64,000 nucleotides of DNA from Burkholderiales bacterium (GCA_905339295.1 CAJPFI010000013.1:62001-126000), one strand, 5' to 3'. Positions 30,046 to 40,200 are shown, counted from the first letter of the stretch. Translations and numbers: made by a program. The notes: generated by a model from the letters alone, not told the origin.

Positions 30046-31812
30046 ATGCGCCGACGTTCGCTGCGGCCGTCGTTGCCGATCGTCGCGGCCTGCGCATGGG
30101 GGCTCGCCTGCGCATCGGGTTTCGCCGGCGGGCAGCCGGTGCGCGAGGCTCCCGCCGCCGTGCTCGAGAAGCCGGCGGTCCACGCGCGCCGCTTCCTCGC
30201 GGCGACCGCGAATCCGCACGCGACCGACGCGGCGTACGCGATGCTCGCGCGCGGGGGCTCGGCGGTCGACGCCGCGGTCGCGGCGCAGTTCGTGCTGGGG
30301 CTGGTCGAGCCGCAATCCTCGGGCATCGGCGGTGGCGCGTTCATGCTGGTGCACGATGCGCGCCGATCGCGCCTGCGCGCCTACGACGGCCGCGAGACCG
30401 CGCCCGCGTCGGCGACGCCGGGGCGCTTCCTCGGGCCGGACGGGACGCCGACGGCTTTTCGCGACGCGGTCGCGACCGGGCTCGCCGTCGGCGTGCCCGG
30501 CACGATGCGCGTGCTCGAGCTCGCGCACGCCCGGCACGGGAAGCTTCCGTGGGCCGAGCTGTTCGCGCCCGCGATCGCGCTCGCCCGGGACGGATTTCGG
30601 GTGTCGCCCCGGCTCGCGGCGCTGCTCGCCGCCGACCGCCAGCTCGCGGGCGACCCGCGCGCATTCGCGTACTTCCACGACGCCGCGGGCCGGCCGCTCG
30701 CCGCCGGGACGTTGCTGCGCAATCCCGCCTACGCGGCGACGCTCGCGACGCTCGCGCGCGACGGCGCCGGTGCGTTCTACCGCGGGGCGATCGCCGACGA
30801 CATCGTCGCGACCGTCCGCGGCCACCCGTCGCATCCGGGCGATCTCGCGCACGCCGACCTCGCGGGTTACCGCGCGCTCGAGCGCGAACCCGTGTGCGGC
30901 ACCTACCGCCGCCATCGCGTTTGCGGCATGCCGCCTCCGTCGTCGGGCGGGACGACGGTGCTCGCGATCCTGGGACTCCTCGAGCCCTACGACGTCGCGT
31001 CGATGGGCGCGTCGTCGTTCTGGAGCGCGCACTTCGTGAGCGAGGCGGGCAGGCTCGCCTACGCCGACCGCAATGCCTACGTCGCCGATCCCGCGTTCGT
31101 CGACGTGCCTCCCGGACTCGTCGATCCGGCGTACCTGCGCGGGCGTTCCCGCCTCATCCGCGCGACGGCGAGCATCGGCCTCGCCTCGCCGGGCGAGCCG
31201 CCGCTCCGCGAGCCCGAGCGCAGGGTCGCGTACGCGCCGGCGGACGGAGAGGAAATGCCGTCGACGTCGCACCTGTCGATCGTGGACGCGGACGGCAACG
31301 CGGTGTCGATGACGACATCGATCGAGGACATGTTCGGCGCCCGCCTGATGACCGCCGGCGGATTCCTGCTCAACAACCAGCTCACCGACTTCGCCTTCGC
31401 GCCGGCCGTCGACGGAAGGCCGGTCGCCAACCGCGTCGAGCCCGGCAAGCGCCCGCGCTCGTCGATGGCGCCGACGATCGTCTACGATCGCACCGGCCGC
31501 GTGCGCCTCGTCACCGGCTCGCCGGGCGGATCGTCGATCATCAACCACGTGGCGAAGGCGATCGTCGCGTCGATCGACTGGGGACTCGATCCGCAGGCCG
31601 CGGCGGCATTGCCCAACGTCGGCAGCCGCAACGGGCCCACCGAGCTCGAGCAGGACACGGCGGCGGTCTCGCTCGCCCCGAAGCTGCGCGCGCTGGGCCA
31701 CGAGGTGTCGGTCCGCGCCCTGACGAGCGGCCTGCACACGATCGAGCGCGTGGGGCGCGGATGGGCGGGCGGCGCGGATCCGCGGAGGGAGGGCAGCGTG
31801 CGCGGAGACTGA
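30046..31812 (+). CDS. ggt: Gamma-glutamyltranspeptidase
   Basis: 588-residue periplasmic enzyme that hydrolyses or transfers the gamma-glutamyl group of glutathione. The precursor splits itself into two subunits at the catalytic threonine, here Thr407 in MPSTSHLSIVD. Other marks: GGSAVDAAVAAQFVLGLVEP, SSGIGGGAFMLVHD, RETAP (substrate arginine region), AGYRALEREPVCGTYR, and NNQLTDFAF, GKRPRSSMAPTIV and TGSPGGSSIINHV. A signal peptide-like start (IVAACAWGLACASGFAGGQ) is present. ATG 30046 is accepted. Likely role: glutathione breakdown and cysteine salvage. Confidence 0.95.
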   Translation: MRRRSLRPSLPIVAACAWGLACASGFAGGQPVREAPAAVLEKPAVHARRFLAATANPHATDAAYAMLARGGSAVDAAVAAQFVLGLVEPQSSGIGGGAFMLVHDARRSRLRAYDGRETAPASATPGRFLGPDGTPTAFRDAVATGLAVGVPGTMRVLELAHARHGKLPWAELFAPAIALARDGFRVSPRLAALLAADRQLAGDPRAFAYFHDAAGRPLAAGTLLRNPAYAATLATLARDGAGAFYRGAIADDIVATVRGHPSHPGDLAHADLAGYRALEREPVCGTYRRHRVCGMPPPSSGGTTVLAILGLLEPYDVASMGASSFWSAHFVSEAGRLAYADRNAYVADPAFVDVPPGLVDPAYLRGRSRLIRATASIGLASPGEPPLREPERRVAYAPADGEEMPSTSHLSIVDADGNAVSMTTSIEDMFGARLMTAGGFLLNNQLTDFAFAPAVDGRPVANRVEPGKRPRSSMAPTIVYDRTGRVRLVTGSPGGSSIINHVAKAIVASIDWGLDPQAAAALPNVGSRNGPTELEQDTAAVSLAPKLRALGHEVSVRALTSGLHTIERVGRGWAGGADPRREGSVRGD

Positions 31813-32030
31813 TCCCTGACGCGTGCGGTCATTCCCGGGCGCGGCGCAAAGCGGGCGGCGCGGGATCGGGCGCCGTGTCCGCGGGAAAGCGCGCCGCACG
31901 ATGGCGCAGGCGCAACCGGCGTCGGCGGCTTTACGGATGCCGTCCGCGAGTCCATGATTCGCGCATGCGCGGCACGCGGGAGGCGGCGCGACGGAGGACG
32001 TCATGACGAGAACGCGAATGGCGCCCCGCC
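31813..32030. other. Spacer after ggt
   Basis: 218 bases with no recognised gene; joins the degraded NADH dehydrogenase remnant on the right. Confidence 0.4.
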
Positions 32031-32485
32031 ATGCGTCATCCGGTCCGGCGTCTGGCTGAGCGCGGCCGGGCCGCCGACGCGGCGCACTTCGATGCGCTCG
32101 CCCCCGACGACGCGCCACTGCACTTCGGCGCACCGCTCCCGCCGCAGGCGGTCGCCGCCTGCGGCCCCCGCGTCGACGGCGACGGCGGCGCCGTCTTCGC
32201 GCTGCTCGCGACTCCGATGCGCGCGCGCCTGGACGGCCGGCCGCTGCCCGAGTTCACGTTCCGCGACCACGGGTCGCTCGTGTCGCTCGCGTACGGCCGG
32301 CGGTCGGCACGCTGATGGGCCGGCGCATCGGCGGCAGCCTGCTCGAGCGGGAACTGATCGCGCGCCGGATGTACGCGTCGCTCTGCAAGACGCACCGGTT
32401 CGCGATCCACGGCGTGCTGCGCGTCGCGTTCGACACGATCGGCCGGTTCCTGCGCGGCGGCGAGCCGCGGATCAGGCTGCATTAG
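32031..32485 (+). pseudogene. ndh: Remnant of type II NADH dehydrogenase (ndh) 3' end
   Basis: Two adjacent frames together spell the C-terminus of NADH:quinone oxidoreductase type II. Frame A carries PLPPQAVAAC, DGRPLPEFTFRDHGSLVSLA, then breaks; frame B resumes GTLMGRRIGGSLL, MYASLCKTHRFAIHGVLR and ends RIRLH with TAG at 32483-32485. This matches the order PPRAQAAHQ, KDHGSLVSL, VGSLMGN, LYRMHQIALHG, RLKLH of Ndh. The catalytic FAD/NAD domains upstream are missing, and a one-base frameshift lies near 32290-32310. Not expected to make an enzyme. Confidence 0.8.
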
Positions 32486-32489
32486 GCCC

Positions 32490-32885
32490 ATGAGCCCGCT
32501 GCTCGCCGGCCTCACGTGGCTGCTCGTGTTCCAGAGCGCGGGCGAGGCGATCGCGGTCGCGACCGGCCTGCCGGTGCCCGGCCCGGTCATCGGGATGGCG
32601 CTGCTGCTCGTCGCGCAGCGCGTGCGCCAGGGACGGGACGCGGAGGCGTCCGCACCGCTCGGCGTGGCGGCCGACGGTCTCGCGCGGCACCTGTCGCTGC
32701 TGTTCGTGCCCGCGGGCGTCGGCGTGATGCTGCATGCCACGCGTCTCGCCGACGAGGGCGCGGCGCTCGCCGTCGCGCTGGTGGCGAGCACGCTGCTCGC
32801 GCTCGCGGCGGCGGCGCTCACGTTCCAGGCGCTGGCGCGACGCACGGCGCCCGACGGTGGCGGTGATCCGCCGAGCCATGGCTGA
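32490..32885 (+). CDS. lrgA: CidA/LrgA family membrane protein
   Basis: 131-residue holin-like membrane protein with four hydrophobic segments. Family marks are the N-terminal TWLLVFQSAGEAIAVATGL, LPVPGPVIGMALLL, and LSLLFVPAGVGVM. In Staphylococcus LrgAB/CidAB affect lysis and, in plants and some bacteria, move glycolate or pyruvate. Starts at ATG 32490, right after the ndh remnant. Its stop overlaps the start of lrgB by 8 bases (ATG at 32878), so the pair is co-translated. Confidence 0.93.
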   Translation: MSPLLAGLTWLLVFQSAGEAIAVATGLPVPGPVIGMALLLVAQRVRQGRDAEASAPLGVAADGLARHLSLLFVPAGVGVMLHATRLADEGAALAVALVASTLLALAAAALTFQALARRTAPDGGGDPPSHG

Positions 32886-33609
32886 CGAGCTCTTCCGCCT
32901 GTGGGTCTACCTGTCGTCGACGCCGCTCGCGGGGCTGACGCTCACGCTGGTCGCGTACGCGATCGGATACGCGGCCTACGCGCGCTGCGCGTTCCACCCG
33001 CTCGCGAACCCGGTGCCGATCGCCGTCGCGGTCGTGGTCGGCGCGCTGGCCGCGACGGGCACGCCGTACCGGACCTATTTCGAGGGCGCCCAGTTCGTCC
33101 ACTTCCTGCTCGGGCCGGCCGTGGTCGGGCTCGCGGTGCCGCTCGCGCGCGAGTGGGAGAGCGTGCGGCGGCTGGCGGTGCCGATCGCCGCGTCGCTCGC
33201 CGTCGGGTCGGTGGTGGCGGCGTCGAGCGCGGTCGCGATCGCGTGGGCGCTCGGCGCGTCGCCGTCGACGCTGGCGTCGCTCGTCCCCAAGTCGGTGACC
33301 GCGCCGGTCGCGATGGGCATCGCGGAGCGCATCGGCGGCCTGCCCGCGCTTGCGGCGGTGCTCGCGGTCGCGACCGGCGTGATCGGCGCGGTGCTCGGCC
33401 GCTACGTGTTCGACGCGGCCGGCGTGCGCGACCTCCGCGCGCGCGGATTCGCGCTCGGCCTCGCGGCGCACGGGATCGGCACGGCGCGCGCCTTCCAGGT
33501 CGACCGGGAGGCCGGCAGCTACGCCGGTCTCGCCTTCGGGCTCCATGCGCTCCTGGCGTCGCTCGCGATGCCGCTGGCCGTGGCGGCGTGGCTGGCGCTG
33601 GCCGCATGA
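32878..33609 (+). CDS. lrgB: LrgB/CidB family membrane protein
   Basis: 243-residue polytopic membrane partner of LrgA. Signatures: NPVPIAVAVVVGALAATGTPY, FLLGPAVVGLAVPLAREWE, LVPKSVTAPVAMGIAERIGG and GLAAHGIGTARAFQ. The PKSVTAP and HGIGTA motifs are invariant in the family. Begins inside the last codons of lrgA. Recent work ties LrgAB-type complexes to pyruvate or glycolate transport, but which applies here is unknown. Ends 43 bases before marC. Confidence 0.94.
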   Translation: MADELFRLWVYLSSTPLAGLTLTLVAYAIGYAAYARCAFHPLANPVPIAVAVVVGALAATGTPYRTYFEGAQFVHFLLGPAVVGLAVPLAREWESVRRLAVPIAASLAVGSVVAASSAVAIAWALGASPSTLASLVPKSVTAPVAMGIAERIGGLPALAAVLAVATGVIGAVLGRYVFDAAGVRDLRARGFALGLAAHGIGTARAFQVDREAGSYAGLAFGLHALLASLAMPLAVAAWLALAA

Positions 33610-33651
33610 CTCGCCCCGACGGGTATACTCCGTCGGCCGCAATGCTCCGTC

Positions 33652-34254
33652 ATGCCGTCCGAGCTCGTTTCCGCGATCGTGCTACTGATTCTCGTTACCG
33701 ATCCGTTCGGCAATGTTCCGCTCGCGGTGACGGCGATGCGGGGCGTCCCCCGCGAGCGTCGCGTGCGGGTGATCGTGCGCGAGTGCCTGATCGCGTACGC
33801 GGTGCTGCTCGCCTTCCTGGTCGGCGGACGGGCGTTCCTCGCGCTGATGCAGCTCTCCGAGGCATCGCTGTCGATCGCCGGCGGGGTGATCCTGTTCCTG
33901 ATCGCGTTGCGCATGGTGTTCGCGCACCGCGACGGCGTGTTCGGCGAAACGGGCGCCGACGAGCCGTTCATCGTGCCGCTCGCGATCCCCGCGATCGCGG
34001 GGCCGTCCGCGCTGGCCACGGTGATGCTGCTGGCGTCGCGCAGCCCCGGCTCGATGGGGACGCTCGTCGTCGCCGTGTCGATCGCGATGCTGGTGTCCGT
34101 GGTCGTGCTCGCCGCGGCCGATCGGGTGCAGCGTGTGATCGGCGAGCGCGGCGTGGTCGCGATGGAGCGCCTGATGGGTCTGGTGCTGACGGCGCTCGCG
34201 GTGGAAATGCTCCTGTCCGGCATCCGGACGTTCGTCCTGCAACTCGAACGCTGA
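33652..34254 (+). CDS. marC: MarC family integral membrane protein
   Basis: 200-residue membrane protein of the MarC (UPF0056) family with about six helices. Conserved LVTDPFGNVPLAV near the start, ASLSIAGGVILFLIALRM in the middle, and PLAIPAIAGPSALATVMLL are diagnostic. Originally linked to multiple antibiotic resistance, but later work did not support that; function unknown. ATG 33652 sits 43 bases after lrgB. Membrane and envelope gene cluster context continues. Confidence 0.92.
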   Translation: MPSELVSAIVLLILVTDPFGNVPLAVTAMRGVPRERRVRVIVRECLIAYAVLLAFLVGGRAFLALMQLSEASLSIAGGVILFLIALRMVFAHRDGVFGETGADEPFIVPLAIPAIAGPSALATVMLLASRSPGSMGTLVVAVSIAMLVSVVVLAAADRVQRVIGERGVVAMERLMGLVLTALAVEMLLSGIRTFVLQLER

Positions 34255-34264
34255 AAGGGCTTCG

Positions 34265-34978
34265 ATGCCTCCTCCCGACAGCCGGCACGGCGCCGGCGGA
34301 TCACGCGCCGCGCAGGACCTTGTGGTGGACTCCAAGGCATTGCAGGGCGCGGGCGCGCGCGATTCGTGGCGGACGCTGTCCGGTGCGACCGATCGCGACC
34401 GGGCCCGCGCGGCGCGCGACGCGCTCGCGGACACGTTCTTCGCTCACTTCCTTCGCGCGCCCGCGCTCGTCGGCGGCATCGTCCCGTCGTCGCGTGTGCT
34501 CGCGCGCGCGATGTCGCGTCACGCGACTGGCTACGACGCGATCGTCGAGCTGGGCGCGGGCGGCGGGTCGATCACGCGCTGGCTGGCCGCCGACCACCCG
34601 CGCGCCGCGCTGACGGTCATCGAGCGCAGTCCCGAGATGGCGCGGCGCCTGGCGCGCGCCTGGCCGCGCGCGCACGTGCACCACGGGTGCGTGCACGAGC
34701 GGGCCGAGTGCCTCGAGTCGCTGCCTGCCCGCACCGTGGCGGTGTCGTCGCTGCCGTTCCGCTCGCTTCCCGCCGACCTCGCCCACGCGACGATCGCGGT
34801 GATCGAGCGGTTCCTGCTCGGACACCGCGGGCGCAGTCTGGTCCAGTACAGCTACGGCCTGCGCGAGCCGTTCGCGTTCGGCTCGACGGCGCTCGCCTGG
34901 CGGCGCGCCGAACGCGTGTGGCGCAACGTGCCGCCGGCGATCGTCTGGATCGCGGAACAGGCGGTGGAGGGCAGGTGA
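34265..34978 (+). CDS. SAM-dependent methyltransferase, phospholipid N-methyltransferase-like
   Basis: 237 residues. The SAM-binding motif IVELGAGGGSITRWLA is at about residue 95, preceded by FLRAPALVGGIVPSSRVLARAM, the opening typical of PmtA-like phospholipid N-methyltransferases and related ribosomal-RNA dimethylase folds. The middle SLPFRSLPADL and LVQYSYGLREPF segments match the same group. An extra 45-residue N-terminus is unlike most relatives. The stop overlaps the GTG of the cytochrome b gene (GTGA). Target is a guess: phosphatidylethanolamine is the leading one. Confidence 0.78.
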   Translation: MPPPDSRHGAGGSRAAQDLVVDSKALQGAGARDSWRTLSGATDRDRARAARDALADTFFAHFLRAPALVGGIVPSSRVLARAMSRHATGYDAIVELGAGGGSITRWLAADHPRAALTVIERSPEMARRLARAWPRAHVHHGCVHERAECLESLPARTVAVSSLPFRSLPADLAHATIAVIERFLLGHRGRSLVQYSYGLREPFAFGSTALAWRRAERVWRNVPPAIVWIAEQAVEGR

Positions 34979-35679
34979 GCGCGTCGGCCGCGCCCGACCC
35001 CGGGCGCGCGGACGTCGAGCGCATCGCCGTCTGGGACTGGCCGGTGCGCGCGGTGCACTGGGCGCTGGTCCTGCTGCTGATCGGCCTCCTGGTCACCGGG
35101 CTGGTCGGCGGCGGATGGCTCGAGTGGCACATGCGCTTCGGGCAGGTCCTGCTCGCGGTCGTGGCGTTCCGCGTGCTGTGGGGGTTCGCCGGCAGCCGCA
35201 ATGCGCGCTTCCGCACCTTCGTGCGGCGTCCGGGCGCGGTCGTGAGCTACGCCCGATCGAGGATCGCGCGCACGCCCGAGATCCACGTCTCGCACAACCC
35301 GGCGGGCGGCTGGATGGCGGTCGCGCTCCTGCTCGCGCTCGCGGTGCAGGCCGGCACCGGCCTGTTCTCCAACGACGGCGAACTCTGGGAGGGGCCGCTC
35401 GCGCAGCGCGTCACGCAGGACTGGTCGGACGCGCTGGCCTGGTTCCACCGGCGATTCTGGTGGATCGTCGTCACGCTCGCCGCCGTGCACGTGGCCGCGG
35501 TGCTCGCCTACCTGGTGGTGCTGCGGGAGAACCTGATCGTGGCGATGATCCGCGGCACCAGGACGCTGCCCACCGGTCTCGCTCGTCCGGAGGACGCGTC
35601 CGCGTCGACCGCACGCGCGTTCGCGCTGCTCGCGCTCACCCTGGTCGCGGTGTTCGGCCTGCTGTCGTTGGCGTACTGA
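34975..35679 (+). CDS. Cytochrome b561 (Ni/Fe-hydrogenase/c-type anchor-like)
   Basis: 234-residue membrane cytochrome b with four main helices. Histidine-bearing helices such as WPVRAVHWALVLLLIGLLVTG, EWHMRFGQVLLAVVAFRVLWG and FWWIVVTLAAVHVAAVLAYL carry the expected heme b ligands; NPAGGWMAVALLLALAVQAG is also typical. GTG 34975 overlaps the methyltransferase stop, indicating co-translation. A cytochrome c556-type gene lies convergent 65 bases downstream; relatives often pair such proteins in electron transfer. Confidence 0.9.
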   Translation: MSASAAPDPGRADVERIAVWDWPVRAVHWALVLLLIGLLVTGLVGGGWLEWHMRFGQVLLAVVAFRVLWGFAGSRNARFRTFVRRPGAVVSYARSRIARTPEIHVSHNPAGGWMAVALLLALAVQAGTGLFSNDGELWEGPLAQRVTQDWSDALAWFHRRFWWIVVTLAAVHVAAVLAYLVVLRENLIVAMIRGTRTLPTGLARPEDASASTARAFALLALTLVAVFGLLSLAY

Positions 35680-35744
35680 AACGGGCCGTGCCCCGCGGCG
35701 CCCGGGCGTCGTGCGTATCGGGCCGCCCGGCGCCGCCCGCGCCT

Positions 35745-36197
35745 TCACTCGGCCTGGAACTTGTCGTGGCAATTCTTGCACGCGGTTCCGGTCGCCTGCA
35801 CCTGGGCACGCAGTGTCGGGAGGTCGACGCCCGCCGCGGCGACCAGCTTCGCGGTCTCCACCTTGGCGTCGCGTCCGAGCTTGTCGAAGGTCGCCCTGTC
35901 CTTCCAGATCTCCGGCTTCGCCTTCGTGTTTCCCCCGGTCTCGCTGCCTGGCGCGAAGCCGTCCCACGGCATCTCGATCAGCGCGTCGACGTACCGGGCG
36001 CTGCGGGTCGCGGCGTCCCGGTCGTAGGGGCGCGTCCCTTTCGCCATGCCTCCCAGGATGCCGTAGAAATGGTAGCCCTGCGCGGCCATCACCGACTGGC
36101 GGTACTTGATCTGGCGGTCGGGCGTCTGGGCATGCACTGCGGCGACGAACGCGCCGACGAGCGCCAGGGCGGTCAGGACAGGAACGACGGGCTTCAT
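35745..36197 (-). CDS. Cytochrome c'/c556 family protein
   Basis: 150-residue periplasmic monoheme cytochrome. Signal peptide MKPVVPVLTALALVGAFVAA, mature four-helix fold, and a C-terminal heme motif CKNCH (Cys140, Cys143, His144), the layout of cytochrome c' and c556. Met37 in KYRQSVM is in the position of the axial methionine of c556, favouring low-spin c556 over true NO-binding c'. The start ATG 36197 follows GGAGG. Convergent with the cytochrome b561 gene; a shared redox job is plausible but unproven. Confidence 0.9.
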   Translation of the reverse strand: MKPVVPVLTALALVGAFVAAVHAQTPDRQIKYRQSVMAAQGYHFYGILGGMAKGTRPYDRDAATRSARYVDALIEMPWDGFAPGSETGGNTKAKPEIWKDRATFDKLGRDAKVETAKLVAAAGVDLPTLRAQVQATGTACKNCHDKFQAE

Positions 36198-36359
36198 GCA
36201 TTTCCTCCGGGGGTGGACGACGAGGGCGCCGCGCCGGCTTCCGCGGCTCGACTGCATCGAACAGTGACGGCGCGGCGGGTATTCCACTGGATTCTCCACG
36301 ACGCGCAAGCGCGTGCAAGGGTGCTGCCGGCCGGGCATGCGAGGTCGTCGTGCGGCGCG

Positions 36360-37298
36360 TCAGCCGGCCTCGCCGGTCGCGGGCACGAGGTCGCCGCCCT
36401 CGCGTCGGATCGCGCCGGCTCGCAGAAGTTCATCGACGAGCCACGCGGCGAACGCCTGCGGCGCCATCCGCAGCACGGCCGCGTTCAGGTCCCTGTGGAA
36501 GCCCACCTGCTGGACGTAGTCGGCCAGCCGCGCCTCGGGGAAGCGGCGGCGGTGCAGCAGCGAATAGCTGAAGATCGCCTTGGCGGCGTAGCGCGCGACG
36601 CGCTCGTCGTCGGCCTCGAACGCCGCGAGCCGCTGGTACGCGTAGTCGAGCGACGACGCGACCTCGTCGAACGGCTCGCCATGGCCGGGGATCACGGTCC
36701 GGACGTCGAGCGACGCCAGCATGTCGAGCGTCGCGCGCGTCGCCGGCATCGCCGCCGGATCCATCGCGCGCGGCATCACGAAGCCGAACCCGCGCTGCCA
36801 GAGCGCGTCCCCCGAGATCAGCACGCGGTGCTCCGCGTTGTAGAAGACGAGCGCGCCCATGTCGTGCCCCGGGGCGGCGAGCGCGAGCCATTCGAGGTCG
36901 CCCCACGGGTGAACGCTGCCCGACCCGATGCGCTCGTCGACGGCGAAGCGGTCGACGTGCTGGTCGGCATAGCCGTAGAGAAGCCTGCGCTCGTCCCACG
37001 CCTCGAACAGCGGCGCCTCGGCGGCCGGCACCGCGATCGGGCAGGCGTAGCGCGCGGCCAGCGCCGCGTTGCCGCCGACGTGATCGGAGTGGCCGTGCGT
37101 GTTGACGATCTTCGCGAGCGGCTCGCCGGCGAGCCCGCGGTGGCTCGCGACCAGCGCGAGCGTGAGGTCGGCGTGCTGCACGTAGCCGGTGTCGACCAGA
37201 ACGTGGCCGTCGCGGCTCTTCAGGAGCACGTTGTTGGCGGACAGCCAGTCGCGCACGAACACGTGGACCGACGCCGGCAGGCGCGGAGCGGAGCTCAC
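36360..37298 (-). CDS. MBL-fold metallo-hydrolase
   Basis: 312-residue metallo-beta-lactamase fold enzyme. The metal site NTHGHSDHVGG is complete, with later ligands in APGHDMGAL, ISGDALWQ and TVIPGHGEPF. VDTGYVQHADLTLAL, YLSANNVLL-type opening and YAYQRLAAFEADDE helical C-terminus place it among small MBL hydrolases of unknown substrate. GTG start at 37298 overlaps the stop of mfd (GTGA), so it is read and translated after mfd. This pairing may link it to DNA repair, though it could be only positional. Confidence 0.87.
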   Translation of the reverse strand: MSSAPRLPASVHVFVRDWLSANNVLLKSRDGHVLVDTGYVQHADLTLALVASHRGLAGEPLAKIVNTHGHSDHVGGNAALAARYACPIAVPAAEAPLFEAWDERRLLYGYADQHVDRFAVDERIGSGSVHPWGDLEWLALAAPGHDMGALVFYNAEHRVLISGDALWQRGFGFVMPRAMDPAAMPATRATLDMLASLDVRTVIPGHGEPFDEVASSLDYAYQRLAAFEADDERVARYAAKAIFSYSLLHRRRFPEARLADYVQQVGFHRDLNAAVLRMAPQAFAAWLVDELLRAGAIRREGGDLVPATGEAG

Positions 37299-40200
37299 CG
37301 CAGCGTTTCCAGGAACCCCCGCACCAGCGCGACGCGCTCGTCGAGCCCGGGCGCGGCGCGGTCGATGCGCACGCGGTCGGGGCCGGCGAAGCGCGTGCGG
37401 CCGTCGCGCTGCATGTGCAGGATCAGCTTGCCTGCGTCGAACGGAGGATCCGGCACGAACTGCACGGTCGTGCGCTCCGGACCGGCGTCGATCTTGCGCA
37501 CGCCCAGCGGCTTCGCCGCGAGACGCAGCCGGTGCGACGCGACGAGCGCGATCGCCGGCTCCGGGAGCGGCCCGAAGCGGTCGACCAGCTCCTCGACGAT
37601 CGCGTCGATGCCTGCGGCGTCCTCCGCGGTCGCGAGCCGCTTGTACAGGACGAGCCGCTCGTGGATGTCGTTGCAGTACTGCTCGGGCAGCCGCGCGGGC
37701 AGGTGCAGCTGGATCTCGGTCGTGACGCCGAGCGGCTCGGCGAGATTGGGCTCGCGGCCGGCCTTCAGCGCCGACACCGCGGATTTCAGCATGTCGGCGT
37801 AGAGCTGGAAGCCGACCTCCGCCATCTCGCCCGACTGCTCGTCTCCCAGCACCTCGCCCGCGCCGCGGATCTCGAGGTCGTGCATCGCGAGGTAGAACCC
37901 CGAGCCCAGCTCCTCCATCGCCTGGATCGCCTCGAGGCGCTTCCTCGCCAGCGCGGACAGCGCCTCCTCGGGGGGCGTCAGCAGGTAGGCGTACGCCTGG
38001 TGGTGCGAGCGGCCGACGCGGCCGCGCAGCTGGTGGAGCTGCGCCAGCCCGAAGCGGTCGGCGCGTTCGATGATGATCGTGTTCGCCGTCGGCACGTCGA
38101 TGCCGGTCTCGACGATCGTCGAGCAGACGAGCAGGCTGGCGCGTTGCGCGTAGAAGTCGCGCATCACCTGCTCCAGCTCGCGCTCGCCCATCTGGCCGTG
38201 CGCGACCGCGACGCGCGCCTCGGGCACCAGCGCGGCGAGGCGCTCCGCGGTCGTCCGGATCGTGTCGACGTCGTTGTGCAGGTAGTACACCTGGCCGCCG
38301 CGCTTGAGCTCGCGCAGGCACGCCTCGCGAACGATGCCCGACGAATGCTGCGTCACGATCGTGCGGATCGCGAGCCTCCTCTGCGGCGCGGTCGCGATCA
38401 CCGAGAAGTCCCGGATGCCCTCGAGCGAAAGCGCGAGCGTGCGCGGGATCGGCGTCGCGGTCAGCGTCAGCACGTCGACCTCGGCGCGCAGGCGCTTGAG
38501 CCGTTCCTTCTGGCGCACGCCGAAACGGTGCTCCTCGTCGATGATCACCAGGCCGAGGTTGGCGAACGTCACGTCCGGCTGGATCAGCCGGTGCGTGCCG
38601 ATCGCGAGGTCGATCGTGCCGGAGGCCAGCCCGTCGAGCGCCGCCTTCACCTCCCTGGGCGAGCGGAAGCGCGACAGCTCCGCGATCCTCACCGGCCATT
38701 CCGCGAAGCGGTCGGAGAACACGTGGAAGTGCTGCTCGGCGAGCAGCGTGGTGGGCACGAGCACCGCGACCTGCTTGCCGTCGGCGAGCGCGACGAACGC
38801 CGCGCGCAGCGCGACCTCGGTCTTGCCGAAGCCCACGTCGCCGCAGACCAGCCGATCCATCGGCGTGCCCGACGTGAGGTCCGCGATCACCGCCTCGATC
38901 GCGGCCTGCTGGTCCGGCGTCTCGTCGAAGCCGAACCCCTCGGCGAACGCCTCGTAGTCGTGCGCCCTGAACGCGAAGGCGTGGCCCTTGCGCGCCGCGC
39001 GCTGCGCGTACAGGTTGAGGAGCTCGGCGGCGGTGTCGTGCGCCTTCAGCGCGGCGCGCCGCTTCGCCTTCTCCCACTGGCCGCTGCCCAGCTCGTGCAG
39101 CGGGGCGCTCTCGGGCGAAGCGCCGCTGTAGCGCGAGATCAGGTGCAGGCCCGACACCGGCACGTAGAGCTTCGCGTCGTTCGCGTAGACGAGCTCGAGG
39201 AACTCCGACGGGCCGTCGCCGAGGTCGAGGTGCGTGAGGCCGAGGTAGCGGCCGATGCCGTGCTGCTCGTGCACCACCGGGTCGCCGACGCGGACCTCGG
39301 AGAGATCGCGCACCATCGCATCGACGTTCGAGCGCCGGCCCCTCTCGCGCCGCGCATGGTGCACGGCGCCCGCGTAGAGCTCGGCTTCCGTGACGAACGC
39401 GATCCTCGCCGCGCGCCACGCGAAGCCGGCGTGCAGCGGCGAGGCGGCGATCGCCGCCTTCGCGCCGCCCGCGACGAACGCCGCGAAGCCGTCGGCGGCG
39501 GGCAGCCGGAGCCCGTACTCGGCGAAGTACTGGAGCATCGTCTCGCGCCGTCCCGCGCTCTCTGCGCAGACGAGCACGCGCACGTTCGGCGTGGCGGCGA
39601 GCGCCTTGAGGCGCACGAGCGGGTCGTCGGCGCGGCGGTCGACCACCACGTCGGGCAGCGGGACCGCGGGCGCGTCGGCCGCGAACGCCGCGCCGGCCTC
39701 GGGCACGCCCAGCTCGACGCGCGCGAACGCCTTCGCGCGGCCGGCGAACTCGTCCGGCGGAACGAAGATCTCGCGAGGCGGGAGGAGCGGGCGCGCCTTG
39801 TCGCCGCGCAGCAGCCGGTAGCGCGACTCGGCGTCCGCGAAGAAGCGCGCGGCCGCGCCGTGCGCGTCGCCGTGCAGCGCGACCACGGCGTCGGCCGGCA
39901 GGTAGTCGGCGAAGGTCGCGGTGGACTCGAAGAACAGCGGCAGGCAGTACTCGATGCCGCCGGCGAACACGCCGTTCGACACGTCCCTGTAGAGGGCGGA
40001 GCGCGACGGGTCGCCCTCGAACACTTCGCGGAAGCGGCTGCGGAAGCGCGCGCGGCCCTCGTCGTCCTGCGGAAACTCGCGCGCCGGCAGCAGGCGGATC
40101 TCCGGCACCGGATAGACGGTGCGCTGCGTGTCGGCGTCGAAGGTCTTGATGCTCTCCAGCTCGTCGCCGAACAGGTCGAGGCGGTAGGGCAGGCCCGCGC

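Noticed and set aside
35745-36197. NO-binding cytochrome c'
   Set aside because: Met37 in the axial-ligand position favours c556, though this was judged by eye only.
36360-39419. MBL gene extended into mfd
   Set aside because: The upstream part is a shadow of mfd; the GTG at 37298 with GTGA overlap gives a complete MBL protein.
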